Positions 1 to 8,177 of a DNA stretch of 64,000 nucleotides are shown here, piece by piece. Numbering within the stretch: the stretch's first letter is position 1; the number at the start of each line of letters is the position of its first letter. The stretch is from an uncultured bacterium. Its GTDB lineage: Bacteria > Hydrogenedentota > Hydrogenedentia > Hydrogenedentales > CAILVY01. The stretch is from positions 49,663-113,662 of the forward strand of contig CALEDJ010000003.1 in the NCBI GenBank assembly GCA_937951485.1, written 5' to 3'. The notes below the pieces were generated by a model, which was given only the letters and a program-made list of their open reading frames with translations, was not told the DNA's origin and did no database searches. The position numbers and the translations under genes were made by a program.

Positions 1-358
1 ACCGTTCCAGGTGCAGCAGCGCAATGCTGCAATAGTGGTGGTGTGTTTGCCGGCGTCCCTTCGAGTCCGTTGACCTGGTGGCGTAGTGAAAGTCAAAATA
101 TCTTACCCGTCGGTTGCGATATTCCCCTTCGATGAGGTTATAGGCATACCTGTTGCTCCCTTTGCGGAGCGCATCGAGAAAGGCGTACTGCTTTGCGATA
201 TCCGGCCGTTTCGCGGCGGAAAAGGTCATCCCCAGGCGTTTTGCAAGCGCTTGGAGCGCGTCGCGCCGTCGTTTCGCCTGGAGATGGCTCCCAATCGCAA
301 TCGCCACCACAATCACCACGAAAAGAGCGATAAACAGCGGCATCAAGGATTCGTCCAT
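1..358 (-). CDS. Membrane-anchored protein of unknown function, C-terminus cut by window edge
   Basis: An open frame reads from an ATG at 358 leftwards to the window edge without a stop, giving about 119 residues. It starts MDESLMPLFIALFVVIVVA, a clear N-terminal membrane segment. A basic cytoplasmic stretch (QAKRRRDALQALAKRLG) and a soluble part rich in aromatic residues (RYFDFHYATRS, then a Thr-His-His-His stretch) follow. The layout resembles single-pass proteins of the DUF3137-like type, but I do not recognise the family firmly and assign no function. Codon use and frame are continuous. The competing frames on both strands here are shadows. The rest of the gene lies outside the window. 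Confidence 0.6.
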   Translation of the reverse strand, partial: MDESLMPLFIALFVVIVVAIAIGSHLQAKRRRDALQALAKRLGMTFSAAKRPDIAKQYAFLDALRKGSNRYAYNLIEGEYRNRRVRYFDFHYATRSTDSKGRRQTHHHYCSIALLHLER

Positions 359-575
359 CGTCCCTCCGGTATTGCGAAATCATTTCCCAACAGTCGGCGC
401 TTGGGAATAATGGGGGAGCATAGCCGGTAAGGCGTGCGCGACACAAACCCCGGCGGGTGCTGCGAAATCAAATGAGAGCGATTGGCGCTGACTGTGGGGT
501 CATAGAAGACGCACGGACAAAGACGGACAAGGGTGAAACGCAAGATGGGGGCCGGCATTGCGCGGCAATATATGA

Positions 576-605
576 CTGCGCCCCCGGAGGCGACCGGGGG
601 CGCAG
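576..605 (-). terminator. Strong hairpin after the porin gene
   Basis: A perfect 12-bp GC-rich stem (CTGCGCCCCCGG with its complement) encloses a 6-nt loop, about 27 nt past the stop codon of the porin gene. There is no long U-run, so it could be a terminator or an mRNA 3' stabiliser. Confidence 0.55.
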
Positions 606-631
606 TTGATTCGCGTTTTGGTGAATAAAGG

Positions 632-2188
632 TCAGAACTTGATGCGGGTGCCGGCGTAGATGTAATCGCCGCCGTCCTTGCCGGTGCCGCCGTTATAGGC
701 CAATCCGTTCCAGCGGCTGAAGGTGCCGTATTCCTGGCCCGGCCCGACAAAGTGATGGGTATAGCCCAACTCGAAGATCAGGTCCTCGCTGTAGTGATAC
801 TCCGTAAACAGCCCGATGTCGTAACCCAAGTCACGCGGATTCTCTTTGGTTATCCAACTTGCGCCGGGCAGGAGCGGCACGCGGTTGCCCCAGAGTTTCG
901 CGCTGAGCGGACGCCGGAACGGCTCGACCGCCTCATAGTGCGACGCAAAGAAAATGATCAGGAACTTATCATAGAGGAAAGTGTTGAAGCCGGCCCGCAC
1001 CCACCACATGTTCGACGCGTCATTGTTGAGGTCCATAAATCCGCTGGCGATGTCATTGGAGAAGAGCCGGTTGAAACTTATGCTGGCCCTGGGCCGGTGG
1101 AAAGGGTTGAGCCAGTCCCAGAAACTGATGTCGCGGCGGTCTTCGCCGCCATAATAGCGGAATCCGGCAAAGAGGCGCGGCCTGCATTTGTAGTCGAAAG
1201 AGTAGCCGACATCGAGTTTCGCGCCCCAGTTGTCGAAATGGGCGCGGGAATCGCCCGCCAGCAGGGTGGTGAACGTGGCCCCGATGGCGTCCGCGCTGCC
1301 GAACTGATAGGCGACCTCGGCGTCCACATCGAAATTCCACTTGTTCATCGCACCGCGCAAGCCGACCGTAAAAAGGTTGGTGTCGCTGTACCCGGCCAGC
1401 CCGAAGGGGGCGTTGGGGATGGGGATATCATCGCGCAGGTAGAGCAGATAGGCGTCGAAGGTGAATCCTTCGAGGGCGATGTAAGACCCGTAGACGCCGT
1501 AGAAATCAACATCGTTCTCAAACATGTCGGCGAAATTCTCGGCGAGTTTGCCGGCCCAGGCGTCAATGGTGAACTGGTCGTGCGAATAGGTCAGGCGCAG
1601 CGCGTCGAAGGAGGCGCCGGTATAGAAAAAGGCGAAATCGCGCGGGCCGACCAGCCATTGGCTGCCGAAGGCGAGTTCCTGGCGGCCGATACGCAGGCGC
1701 AGGGGCACGCCGTAAATCTGGTCCGCTTCGATATAGGCCTGGAAAAACTCCACATCGTCCACGCTGCGGGCGCGCGCGTCCGAGCCGGTCACATAGTCGG
1801 ATCGAAAATCCTCGCCCCACACGTCATAGGAATCCAGTTCGATGAAAGCGGAGACGTCCTGGGTGAAATCGGCGCGGACATGCAGCCGCGTGCGCTGCTC
1901 CACAAACGCCACGTCATCTCCCCGGTCATCCCAGTCATAAATGCTCATCACATTGTTCACGGGGGAGAAGAAGCCGCGCCCGCCGATGGGACGCTTCCAC
2001 ACGCTGGCCGGCGACCAACGCTGCTCCGGCATGGGCATGCCGCCCTGAAAGGTTGTGAATGTGTTTCGAATGTAGTTGCCGCGTATCCGCACCGATCCGC
2101 CCACCGTGACATTCTGCAACTCGGCCCACGCCGATATGCTCACCGCCACGAGAAGAAACAACACGACGCACGTGCTTATGTTACGCAT
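632..2188 (-). CDS. Alginate-export-type outer-membrane beta-barrel porin
   Basis: A 518-residue secreted protein. The start at 2188 is preferred over an ATG 75 nt upstream because an AGGAAGGAG ribosome site precedes it and it opens directly with a signal peptide (MRNISTCVVLFLLVAVSIS, cleavage near AWA). The mature part is a succession of amphipathic beta strands ending in alternating aromatic residues and closes with a C-terminal YAGTRIKF, the typical outer-membrane sorting end. The RIRGNYIRNTF opening, the VEQRTRLHVRADF block and RLRIGRQELAFGSQ match the alginate-export (AlgE-like) porin family, which passes anionic polysaccharide or small solutes across the outer membrane. The substrate here is unknown. 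The gene stands alone, with its own promoter and terminator. Confidence 0.8.
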   Translation of the reverse strand: MRNISTCVVLFLLVAVSISAWAELQNVTVGGSVRIRGNYIRNTFTTFQGGMPMPEQRWSPASVWKRPIGGRGFFSPVNNVMSIYDWDDRGDDVAFVEQRTRLHVRADFTQDVSAFIELDSYDVWGEDFRSDYVTGSDARARSVDDVEFFQAYIEADQIYGVPLRLRIGRQELAFGSQWLVGPRDFAFFYTGASFDALRLTYSHDQFTIDAWAGKLAENFADMFENDVDFYGVYGSYIALEGFTFDAYLLYLRDDIPIPNAPFGLAGYSDTNLFTVGLRGAMNKWNFDVDAEVAYQFGSADAIGATFTTLLAGDSRAHFDNWGAKLDVGYSFDYKCRPRLFAGFRYYGGEDRRDISFWDWLNPFHRPRASISFNRLFSNDIASGFMDLNNDASNMWWVRAGFNTFLYDKFLIIFFASHYEAVEPFRRPLSAKLWGNRVPLLPGASWITKENPRDLGYDIGLFTEYHYSEDLIFELGYTHHFVGPGQEYGTFSRWNGLAYNGGTGKDGGDYIYAGTRIKF

Positions 2189-2331
2189 AGTCCCACACGC
2201 TCCTTCCTCTTGCCTGGACGCCATTGCGCATCCAGAGGCTGCTCCTGTGCCATAAAACCCCACCCCCGCTCACTCCGCCGCAGGTGTGCACACGCAACGC
2301 GGCATTGAGCGGCAATTCCCTTCCGCACAAC

Positions 2332-2360
2332 ACGCTAGCACACCGCATTCCGCTTGTCAA
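2332..2360 (-). promoter_or_regulatory. Putative sigma-70 promoter for the porin gene
   Basis: On the minus strand TTGACA (2355-2360) is followed after 17 nt by TAGCGT (2332-2337), about 140 nt upstream of the porin start. The -35 is perfect and the -10 is weak (3 of 6). Confidence 0.4.
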
Positions 2361-2472
2361 CCTTTCACACTATCCACAGACGGACGCCCCAACTATCGCA
2401 TCCGGCATCGGGGAAAGGACGCGGTTCCTGGACGAAGGGGACAGGCTGGACAGGAATTGCAGTCCCCGCCCC

Positions 2473-3735
2473 TCAGCGCAGCGCGCCGGCCACTTTCCGA
2501 ATCCCCTGAATGATCCACTCGGCGTGTTGGTCTTCAAAGGTCTGCGCGAGGGAGATGATGATGGTGCGCCCGAGGATGTCCAGGGTTCTTGGGCACATGT
2601 CCGGATGGTATTGGCGCGAAGGGTCATGCAGCGGGGAGGTCCAGGGGCGGCCGTGCGCGTCCCACGAACGTTTTTCCATGACATATTCCCAGTAGCAATA
2701 GATGTGTCGGTCGGGAATCCCGCGATCGTAAATGCTCGCGGCGGGAATGCCCTCGGCGTTCAGGGCCAGCGCAAAACGTTTTGCGCGTTCACCGGATTCG
2801 AGCAGGATTGCCACGCTGATCCCGCAGTCTCCGTCGGGGTCCGGGGATCGGTGCGGCTGGATGCCGGGAGAATCCGCGATGCCCTCGTGGATGCGGCGGC
2901 GCAGTGCGCGGGTGCGCGCGAGAATGCTTTCCATCCGCCCGAATTGCACACAGCCGAGGGCGCCTTCCATCTCGTTCATGCGGCAGTTCTCGCCGGGGAA
3001 GGGGGCGACGGTCGTGTCAGCGGGGTTCCAGAAACACATGGCGGAGTCATGGCGGATTGCGGCGCGCTCGAAAACCTCGCGGTTCCGGGTCACAACCATG
3101 CCGCCTTCGCCCGCCGTGATGATCTTGTATTGTTGCAGGCTGAAACAGCCGACATCGCCCAGCGAACCCAGCGCCCGGCCCTTGTAGCGTCCGCCGCATG
3201 CCTGCGCGCAATCTTCGATCACCAGCAGATTGCGGCGACGCGCGACATCGAGGATGCGATCCATGTCGCAGGGGATGCCGCGCATGTGGACGGGCATGAC
3301 GGCCTTGGTGCGCGGCGTGATTTTCTTCTCGATGTCTTCGGGGTCTATGGTGAAAGACTCGTCTATCTCCGCGATGACCGGCACCGCACCGCAAATCAAC
3401 ACTGCCGACGCGGAGGCGATGTAGGTGAAACCCGGCACGATCACCTCATCACCGTCTCCGACGCCAATCCCCACCAGTCCGCAAATCAGCGCGGCGGTAC
3501 CGCCGCCGACGGCCAGCGCATAGTCGCAGCCGGTCATCTCCTTGAAGAGGTTCTCCAATTGTGTACAGTTGGAGTTTGCGTGGTCCAGGAAACGAAACAG
3601 GCATTGACTGCGCACCACGGCGGCCACCGCCTCCGCCTCCTCCTCGCCCATCGCCGCCGGTCCCAGCCAAGGGGATGGAAAAGGCCCCGTCGCCACCGGT
3701 TTCCCGCCATCAATCGCCAGTCTCTCGTCGTGCAT
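2473..3735 (-). CDS. DegT/DnrJ/EryC1/StrS-family PLP aminotransferase
   Basis: A 420-residue type I-fold sugar aminotransferase, probably adding an amino group to a keto sugar nucleotide or keto sugar. The start at 3735 is chosen because AAGGAG lies 6 nt upstream. Family marks are AVGGGTAALICGL (phosphate-binding loop), VIVPGFTYIASASAV, the PLP-contacting VIEDCAQACGG and the Schiff-base lysine in SLQQYKIITAGEGG. Length fits the family (370-430). It stands between a repeat-filled gap and the porin, with no sugar-nucleotide genes nearby, so the substrate cannot be named. A second DegT protein, Tat-exported, lies at 55660-57006. This one has no signal peptide. Confidence 0.88.
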   Translation of the reverse strand: MHDERLAIDGGKPVATGPFPSPWLGPAAMGEEEAEAVAAVVRSQCLFRFLDHANSNCTQLENLFKEMTGCDYALAVGGGTAALICGLVGIGVGDGDEVIVPGFTYIASASAVLICGAVPVIAEIDESFTIDPEDIEKKITPRTKAVMPVHMRGIPCDMDRILDVARRRNLLVIEDCAQACGGRYKGRALGSLGDVGCFSLQQYKIITAGEGGMVVTRNREVFERAAIRHDSAMCFWNPADTTVAPFPGENCRMNEMEGALGCVQFGRMESILARTRALRRRIHEGIADSPGIQPHRSPDPDGDCGISVAILLESGERAKRFALALNAEGIPAASIYDRGIPDRHIYCYWEYVMEKRSWDAHGRPWTSPLHDPSRQYHPDMCPRTLDILGRTIIISLAQTFEDQHAEWIIQGIRKVAGALR

Positions 3736-3754
3736 ATTGCGCTCCTTGTATATC

Positions 3755-3936
3755 ATCCGCAGATGACGCAGATGTTCGCAGATTGTTTTTGCATTTTTTG
3801 TTACATTTCAGCGGAGTGGCGTGCAGCGGGGGATGTTGAAAGCCGTGTAGTGCTTTCCGACAATAAATGCGATTCCGCTGAAATGTTACCAATTTTGTTG
3901 TGTTGAATCTGCGGTTTTCTGCGCAATCTGCGGATC
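3755..3936. repeat. ~180-bp inverted-repeat element of the ATCTGCG type
   Basis: The gap between mazG and the aminotransferase is an imperfect large palindrome. Its outer arms carry ATCCGCAGATGACGCAGAT and its counterpart AATCTGCGGAT. Inner 16-nt arms (3800-3815 and 3874-3889) match with one mismatch. The element runs right up to the mazG stop codon. ATCTGCG-type arms are a widespread class of bacterial intergenic repeat. Confidence 0.6.
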
Positions 3937-4357
3937 AGTCATTTCCGCGCTTTTCTTTTTCCTTGATTCGTTGCCAGGAATTCATGGCATCCTCGGGGGT
4001 GCGGGCTTTGTCTTCGCCGAAGACGTGGTCATGCCGACGGATCATCTTCTCGTGGGCGCGTTTCAGGGCTGCTTCCAGGGAAAAGCGCCCTTCCGCTTCC
4101 GCGGCGACGGCGCTGGCCAGCAGCGTGAACAGGGTGTCGCCGAATTCCTCTTCCGCGTGGTGCCCGTCTGCTTTCTCGAGGGCCTCGATGTATTCGTCCA
4201 ACTCCCCGCGCGAAAAGGCGGCGAAACTGTGCGAGGTCTGCTGCCGGTCCCAGGGGCACCCCTCGGGCGAACGCAAGTATCTGGTCAATGCGACCAGGAT
4301 TTCAAACCATTCTGCTTCGGTTTTCGGGGGATGCTTAATGTGTGGCAGGGATTTCAT
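3935..4357 (-). CDS. mazG: MazG-family nucleoside triphosphate pyrophosphohydrolase
   Basis: A 140-residue single-domain MazG-like protein that should hydrolyse NTPs or dNTPs to monophosphate and pyrophosphate. The start at 4357 (MKSLPHIKH) has GGAG 8 nt upstream; a GTG three codons earlier is the alternative. Diagnostic blocks are LRSPEGCPWDRQQT near the N-terminus, the metal-binding ELDEYIEALEKAD and EEEFGDTLFTLL helices, and KMIRRHDHVFGE at the end. It has one MazG unit, about half the size of the two-domain E. coli protein. It ends directly against the inverted-repeat element downstream. Confidence 0.9.
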   Translation of the reverse strand: MKSLPHIKHPPKTEAEWFEILVALTRYLRSPEGCPWDRQQTSHSFAAFSRGELDEYIEALEKADGHHAEEEFGDTLFTLLASAVAAEAEGRFSLEAALKRAHEKMIRRHDHVFGEDKARTPEDAMNSWQRIKEKEKRGND

Positions 4358-4469
4358 CCATTTCACTCCATTTCAGGCATAACCGGGAGAAACAGGCGGA
4401 CCGCTCAACTTTTTTTCGCATTTGCCGATAATACTCTACGATGGAGTATTTGGACAAGGAGGTCCGGCC

Positions 4470-4649
4470 ATGACGGTTCAATGTTGCGTATGCCATCGGG
4501 TCAAGGTCGAGGATACATGGAAGTATCGGGCTGTTGAAGACCCGCACGAAGTCAGTCACGCCTATTGTCCGACGTGTCTTGAGGCGTCTAAGAAGGCCAT
4601 GTGGGAGGAGATTTCCCGGCGTCGGACGGTGATGTCGTCCGCCACATAA
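4470..4649 (+). CDS. Zinc-ribbon microprotein (CxxC...CPxC, VSHxYCPxC type)
   Basis: A 59-residue protein starting at 4470, where AAGGAGGT lies 6 nt upstream. It has two cysteine knuckles: CCVCHRVKVEDTWKY and VSHAYCPTCLEASKKAMW. This C-x2-C, Trp, Ser-His-x-x-C-P-x-C pattern normally occurs as the tail of bacterial response regulators and PAS proteins (CKKIRDDxGYW...FSHGICPxC). Here it stands alone. It probably binds one zinc. Its partner and role are unknown. A strong terminator follows. Confidence 0.75.
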   Translation: MTVQCCVCHRVKVEDTWKYRAVEDPHEVSHAYCPTCLEASKKAMWEEISRRRTVMSSAT

Positions 4650-4698
4650 ACCCGGCTCAACACGCGCACCTGTGCGTGTTCGTTCATACACCCTGTGA

Positions 4699-4736
4699 AG
4701 AGCGCCCGCCACAGACGGGGGGCGCTTTTCCTTTTT
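4699..4736 (+). terminator. Rho-independent terminator after the zinc-ribbon gene
   Basis: The stem AGCGCCC / GGGCGCT with a GC-rich loop is followed directly by TTTTCCTTTTT, about 50 nt after the microprotein stop codon. Confidence 0.75.
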
Positions 4737-4870
4737 GGGGGGAGAGGGACAGAAGGGGAAGGAACGGAAGAGACGGAAGGGACAGGAGAGATGGAAGAGA
4801 TGCAGGTGACAGCAGGGACAGGAGGGGAAGAGGAGCGGAAATGACAAATTGGGCGAAGTGGACAGGGAAT
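4737..4870 (+). repeat. Purine-rich imperfect tandem repeat (GGACAGRAGGG type)
   Basis: About 130 nt almost entirely of A and G, built from degenerate 9-10-nt units such as GGGACAGAAGG, GAAGAGACGG and GGGACAGGAGG. It fills the gap between the terminator and the GxGYxYP promoter. Tracts of the same character recur at about 515-540, 2425-2455, 7978-8090 (opposite strand), 17395-17450, 32410-32475 and 49510-49580. Confidence 0.6.
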
Positions 4871-4961
4871 GTGTCTTTGGTTCTATTTCGTGTGCGCTTC
4901 GTCCACTTTGTCCATGAAGTCCTTGAATTCCGATAATGCCGCCCGTTTCCGTGCGTTTTGG

Positions 4962-4990
4962 TTGCGCCGCTGCAGCCCGGTCTTTACACT
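4962..4990 (+). promoter_or_regulatory. Putative sigma-70 promoter for the GxGYxYP gene
   Basis: TTGCGC (4962-4967), a 17-nt spacer, then TACACT (4985-4990), leaving a leader of about 22 nt before the start at 5019. Confidence 0.45.
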
Positions 4991-5018
4991 ATCCACTGCA
5001 GAACGGGGAGAAGAATCC

Positions 5019-6815
5019 ATGCACATGATCTTGCTTGCTTCAACATTGCTGTTGGGTGCGGAGGGCGGCCCAGGCCCGCACGTACTGGTCTATTTCGACA
5101 TGCAGGCGTGCCTCGCCGATCTGCCGAGAGACACGGTGCTGCATTACGATGTGGTGAAATTCGTCGCTTCTTTGCAGGGAGTGGTGAACCGGGAACGACC
5201 CCGCCTGATCATGCGCTTTCTGGAAGGCGGTGGCCAGGATGGCCCGATCAACCTGGATGACTATTGGTTGGACCTGTTGCGGCGCGGCTGGCTGAAGGAC
5301 TGTTCCATCCAGCGGGAATCGTCGCTGGCCCGTCTCTTTGAACTGTTTCCGGAGGCGATGACGGGGGCGGTGGTGTGGGACCCGGCGGTGCCGGCAACGG
5401 CGAACGTGGCGGCCACGGTGTGCGGGGTGGAAGGCTGGCTGCCGGTGCGGGCGGGGAGCGCCCTGTATGACCGTGTGGTGGCGGGCGGCCCGAAACTTCC
5501 GGTGAAACTCGACCTTGTCGGCAGGTTCAAAGGGCTTGAGACGGGCAGCGCCAAGTGCGATGCGTATCTCTGGGCGATGCGGGAGTATCTGGACAAGGGC
5601 AAGTGTCACCCCGCGCTGATGGCCTATTACATTGACGCCTGCACGCAGGAGCCGGGCAAGCCGGGCTTCCGTTACAACGACCTTCACAACGCGACGCTCG
5701 CGAATCACGACTATTACATCGCGAACCGGGCGTTTTTTTTCGATCTGGGCGTCTGGCCGGACGAAGCGCCGGTGGATGACCCCGACCAGGTGCCGGGCAC
5801 GGACCGCAACACGCTCATCGCCCTGCTGCGCGCGCAACACCGGCAAAGCGAAGGCAAGCGGATGATCACAGTGGGCGGCTTTGTGCCGTGGAACCTGAAA
5901 TACACCAACCATGGCCCGGCGGGCGGCAAGCATGAACCCGTGCCCACGGAGTGGGAATATGCCGCGCTGCTCTCGGCGCACAATGCCCTCATGGACGCCG
6001 ATGCGCTGGGGCTGGCGTGTCTGACCAACGCCTCGGCCTACCAACATCATCCGCTGCGCCGGGAATATCGCCAGAACCGGCGGCCCGCAAAGCAACCGCT
6101 GGAACGCAAAACCTATGTGCTCATCTACATGGGCGACTATGACTCGGCGGCGTGGCTGTCGCGGATGATCCCGCAGGCGTGGGACGACCCGGTGCGGGGT
6201 GAACTGCCGGTGGCGTGGGCGTTCAATCCCAACCTCTCCGACCGTGTCCCCTATGTCTTCGACCATATCTACAACACAAAGACGCCCAACGACTGGTTTA
6301 TCGCGGGAGATTCCGGCGCGGGTTACCTGAATCCCAATCTCCTGACCGGAACCCGTCTGGAGAGCGGGATTCCCGACGCGCTGGAACTCTGGGTTTCTCA
6401 CAACATGGCCTATTACCGCCGCTTTGACTATGCCATCACCGGCTTCGTGATCAATGGATTTCACGGCGACATGCCGCTGGCAATACAGGAGGCCTATGCC
6501 CGGTTCTCCCCCGCGGGCGTGGGCATGCAGTTGGATTTCGAGCAGCCCATCGTGCGCCAGACGCCGTTCCTGCGTCATGCGAGCGACATCTACCCCAATC
6601 TCGACAACCTGAAGGAAACCGCCGCGCAGATGGCGCGCTTTGCCAGGCCGGAAAAGCCCCAGTTCCTCATTTTCCGGTGGATTCTGCAGAAACCTTCCAC
6701 TATCAAGGCCGTGCGTGATCTGCTTGCCCGGGAATATCCCGGCGAAGATTGGGAATTCTGCGATCCCTATACCTTTTTTGATCTCTACAAGCGGTCGTTT
6801 CCGTCCGGGGGATGA
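5019..6815 (+). CDS. GxGYxYP-domain secreted protein, putative glycan-active enzyme
   Basis: A 598-residue protein. The start at 5019 is chosen because GGGGAGA lies upstream and a short signal-like stretch follows (MHMILLASTLLLGAEG). The N-terminal part (VVKFVASLQGVVNRERPRLIMR and the DDYWLDLLRRGWL block) is the GxGYxYP N-terminal domain. Further on, GDSGAGYLNPNLL is the family's name motif in variant form (G-A-G-Y-L-N-P). The family is common in PVC and Bacteroidetes genomes and is treated as a putative glycoside hydrolase, without a firmly known reaction. It is followed 8 nt later by a convergent gene. Substrate unknown. Confidence 0.85.
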   Translation: MHMILLASTLLLGAEGGPGPHVLVYFDMQACLADLPRDTVLHYDVVKFVASLQGVVNRERPRLIMRFLEGGGQDGPINLDDYWLDLLRRGWLKDCSIQRESSLARLFELFPEAMTGAVVWDPAVPATANVAATVCGVEGWLPVRAGSALYDRVVAGGPKLPVKLDLVGRFKGLETGSAKCDAYLWAMREYLDKGKCHPALMAYYIDACTQEPGKPGFRYNDLHNATLANHDYYIANRAFFFDLGVWPDEAPVDDPDQVPGTDRNTLIALLRAQHRQSEGKRMITVGGFVPWNLKYTNHGPAGGKHEPVPTEWEYAALLSAHNALMDADALGLACLTNASAYQHHPLRREYRQNRRPAKQPLERKTYVLIYMGDYDSAAWLSRMIPQAWDDPVRGELPVAWAFNPNLSDRVPYVFDHIYNTKTPNDWFIAGDSGAGYLNPNLLTGTRLESGIPDALELWVSHNMAYYRRFDYAITGFVINGFHGDMPLAIQEAYARFSPAGVGMQLDFEQPIVRQTPFLRHASDIYPNLDNLKETAAQMARFARPEKPQFLIFRWILQKPSTIKAVRDLLAREYPGEDWEFCDPYTFFDLYKRSFPSGG

Positions 6816-6823
6816 CCGCACGT

Positions 6824-7870
6824 TCAAAATAGCGTCAGGTTCTGGGGCGGTTCAGGGGGATTGAACGCGCGGTATAATGCCATGAGCACTTCCGCATCCA
6901 CAGCGGCATAGGCGATTTGTTCCGGACTGAGCGGGCGGCGGGTCCAGTCGGAAACCTGGAGTGACTTGTCGAGGTAAATGCCCAATTCCCGCTCACAGAC
7001 ATCGCCGAGTTTGTGGCCGGCGTCGGACTGCTTCCTGTGTTTCTTGCGCGACACGGGCAATGTGTCATAGACGTTGATGATCCGGATGCCGTATTTGGAA
7101 AAGACCTGCTCCTCGAAGAGGGCGTTGTGGATGACCTTCATCGCGGCGGGGTTTTCCAGCAACGCCTTGACGGGCGCGAGGTCTTTCACCGCCAATGCGT
7201 CAATGATCCAGTTGTGGTCCGCCGTGCTGAATTGAATCGTGCACAAGATGCGCGGCTCATCCAGCGTGGTTTCCACATCCAAGGCGATGTGCGGTTCCCG
7301 GGCCAGTCGCGCGCACAGCGCCGCCGCCGCGTCCTGATCATCCACCCATGTCACCGGATTCCGGGGCTGATATGCCCCGGACATGCGTGAGATGACGACA
7401 ATCGCGTTGTCGTCCGTCTCGTAGTTCAGCACTTCCGGCGCGTCCAGTCCCGCGCCTTCAAGCATGGCTTGGAATTGCGTAGCGGGTTCGGGCTGCCGCG
7501 CCCACCAGCGGGAGATGATCGCGAGCCGTCCGCCCGGCCGTACAAATCCCGCCGCAGTGCGCAGGGTTTCCCGGCGCTTTTGATCGGATTTAAGCCGCGT
7601 CATCAGATACACCAGAAAAACCCAGTCATATTTTCCCGTGGGCGGGTCCGTATAGCCGAAGGGCGGATAGGGGTCATAGCCGTGGACGCGAAAGCGGCGA
7701 GACTTCAGCCAGGCCACATCCGCGCCGTTGCCGCAGCCATAGCAGAGCACCCGCTGGCCCTTTTCCAGGAGCCGGTCCTGCGCCATGCGCGGAATGGCGG
7801 GCGCGACCTCCGCGCGCGGACGCGCCCGTTTTGACACTTCTTCCGAGGAAAAAATTCTATCGTTCAGCAT
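6824..7870 (-). CDS. SAM methyltransferase-like domain fused to a DEDDy 3'-5' exonuclease (RNase D-like)
   Basis: A 348-residue two-domain protein. Residues about 35-165 hold a class I methyltransferase fold: VLCYGCGNGADVAW (motif I, 41-54), the ribose-binding acid in GYDPYP (D66) and a RPGGRLAIIS strand. Residues about 175-335 form a DEDDy exonuclease: ALDVETT (D198, E200), KVIHNALFEEQVF (exo II region), D269 in NVYDT, and YAAVDAEVL (Y321, D325). This C-terminal half resembles RNase D and the proofreading domain of bacterial PolA. I place the start at 7870. The frame continues another 70 codons upstream, but only through purine-rich repeat DNA. No HRDC domain follows, unlike true RNase D. 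The role is unknown; nucleic-acid processing or repair is likely. Confidence 0.75.
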   Translation of the reverse strand: MLNDRIFSSEEVSKRARPRAEVAPAIPRMAQDRLLEKGQRVLCYGCGNGADVAWLKSRRFRVHGYDPYPPFGYTDPPTGKYDWVFLVYLMTRLKSDQKRRETLRTAAGFVRPGGRLAIISRWWARQPEPATQFQAMLEGAGLDAPEVLNYETDDNAIVVISRMSGAYQPRNPVTWVDDQDAAAALCARLAREPHIALDVETTLDEPRILCTIQFSTADHNWIIDALAVKDLAPVKALLENPAAMKVIHNALFEEQVFSKYGIRIINVYDTLPVSRKKHRKQSDAGHKLGDVCERELGIYLDKSLQVSDWTRRPLSPEQIAYAAVDAEVLMALYRAFNPPEPPQNLTLF

Positions 7871-8177
7871 GAAGTTCTCATGGTTGCAGCCTGTCATCAC
7901 CGCAGGCAAGACTGCTCTTCTACACATTATCCACGGCCCAATGCAAGCCCCTGCCGATAGATTCTGGTTTGCCCCCGATTTGTCTTGGCGCCCTTGGGAT
8001 CTTTTGGCAGCCCTTGGAGTTCCTTGGTGCCCCTTGGGTTTCTTGGTGCCCCTTGTCGTCCTTGCTGTTTTTGCTGTCATTTTTCCGGCGGGCCTCCTAT
8101 GCGCCCGTTCCGGAGTACAGGCTTCAGTTCTGGAGTACAGGCTTCAGCCTGTGGGACATGCAAGCGCGCGGACTGCC
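7871..8177. repeat. Intergenic repeat cluster: purine tract and CAGGCTTCAG modules
   Basis: No gene is seen here. At 7978-8090 the minus strand is a purine-rich tract (CCAAGGGGCACCAAGAAACC-like units). At 8108-8155 the module TTCTGGAGTACAGGCTTCAG occurs twice in tandem, the second ending in the short palindrome ACAGGCTTCAGCCTGT. The same module recurs at 55420-55495. Confidence 0.6.

Noticed and set aside
752-2308. A 518-codon plus-strand frame opposite the porin
   Set aside because: The porin has a signal peptide, strand pattern and C-terminal sorting motif. The opposite frame has none.
4985-4998. CTATCCACT and similar TATCCAC sites (2368, 4990, 7929) as DnaA boxes or an origin
   Set aside because: Only single, imperfect sites in different settings, with no cluster, AT-rich region or dnaA/dnaN gene.
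5040-6827. A 595-codon minus-strand frame opposite the GxGYxYP gene
   Set aside because: Arg/His-rich with no domain; a shadow of the real gene.
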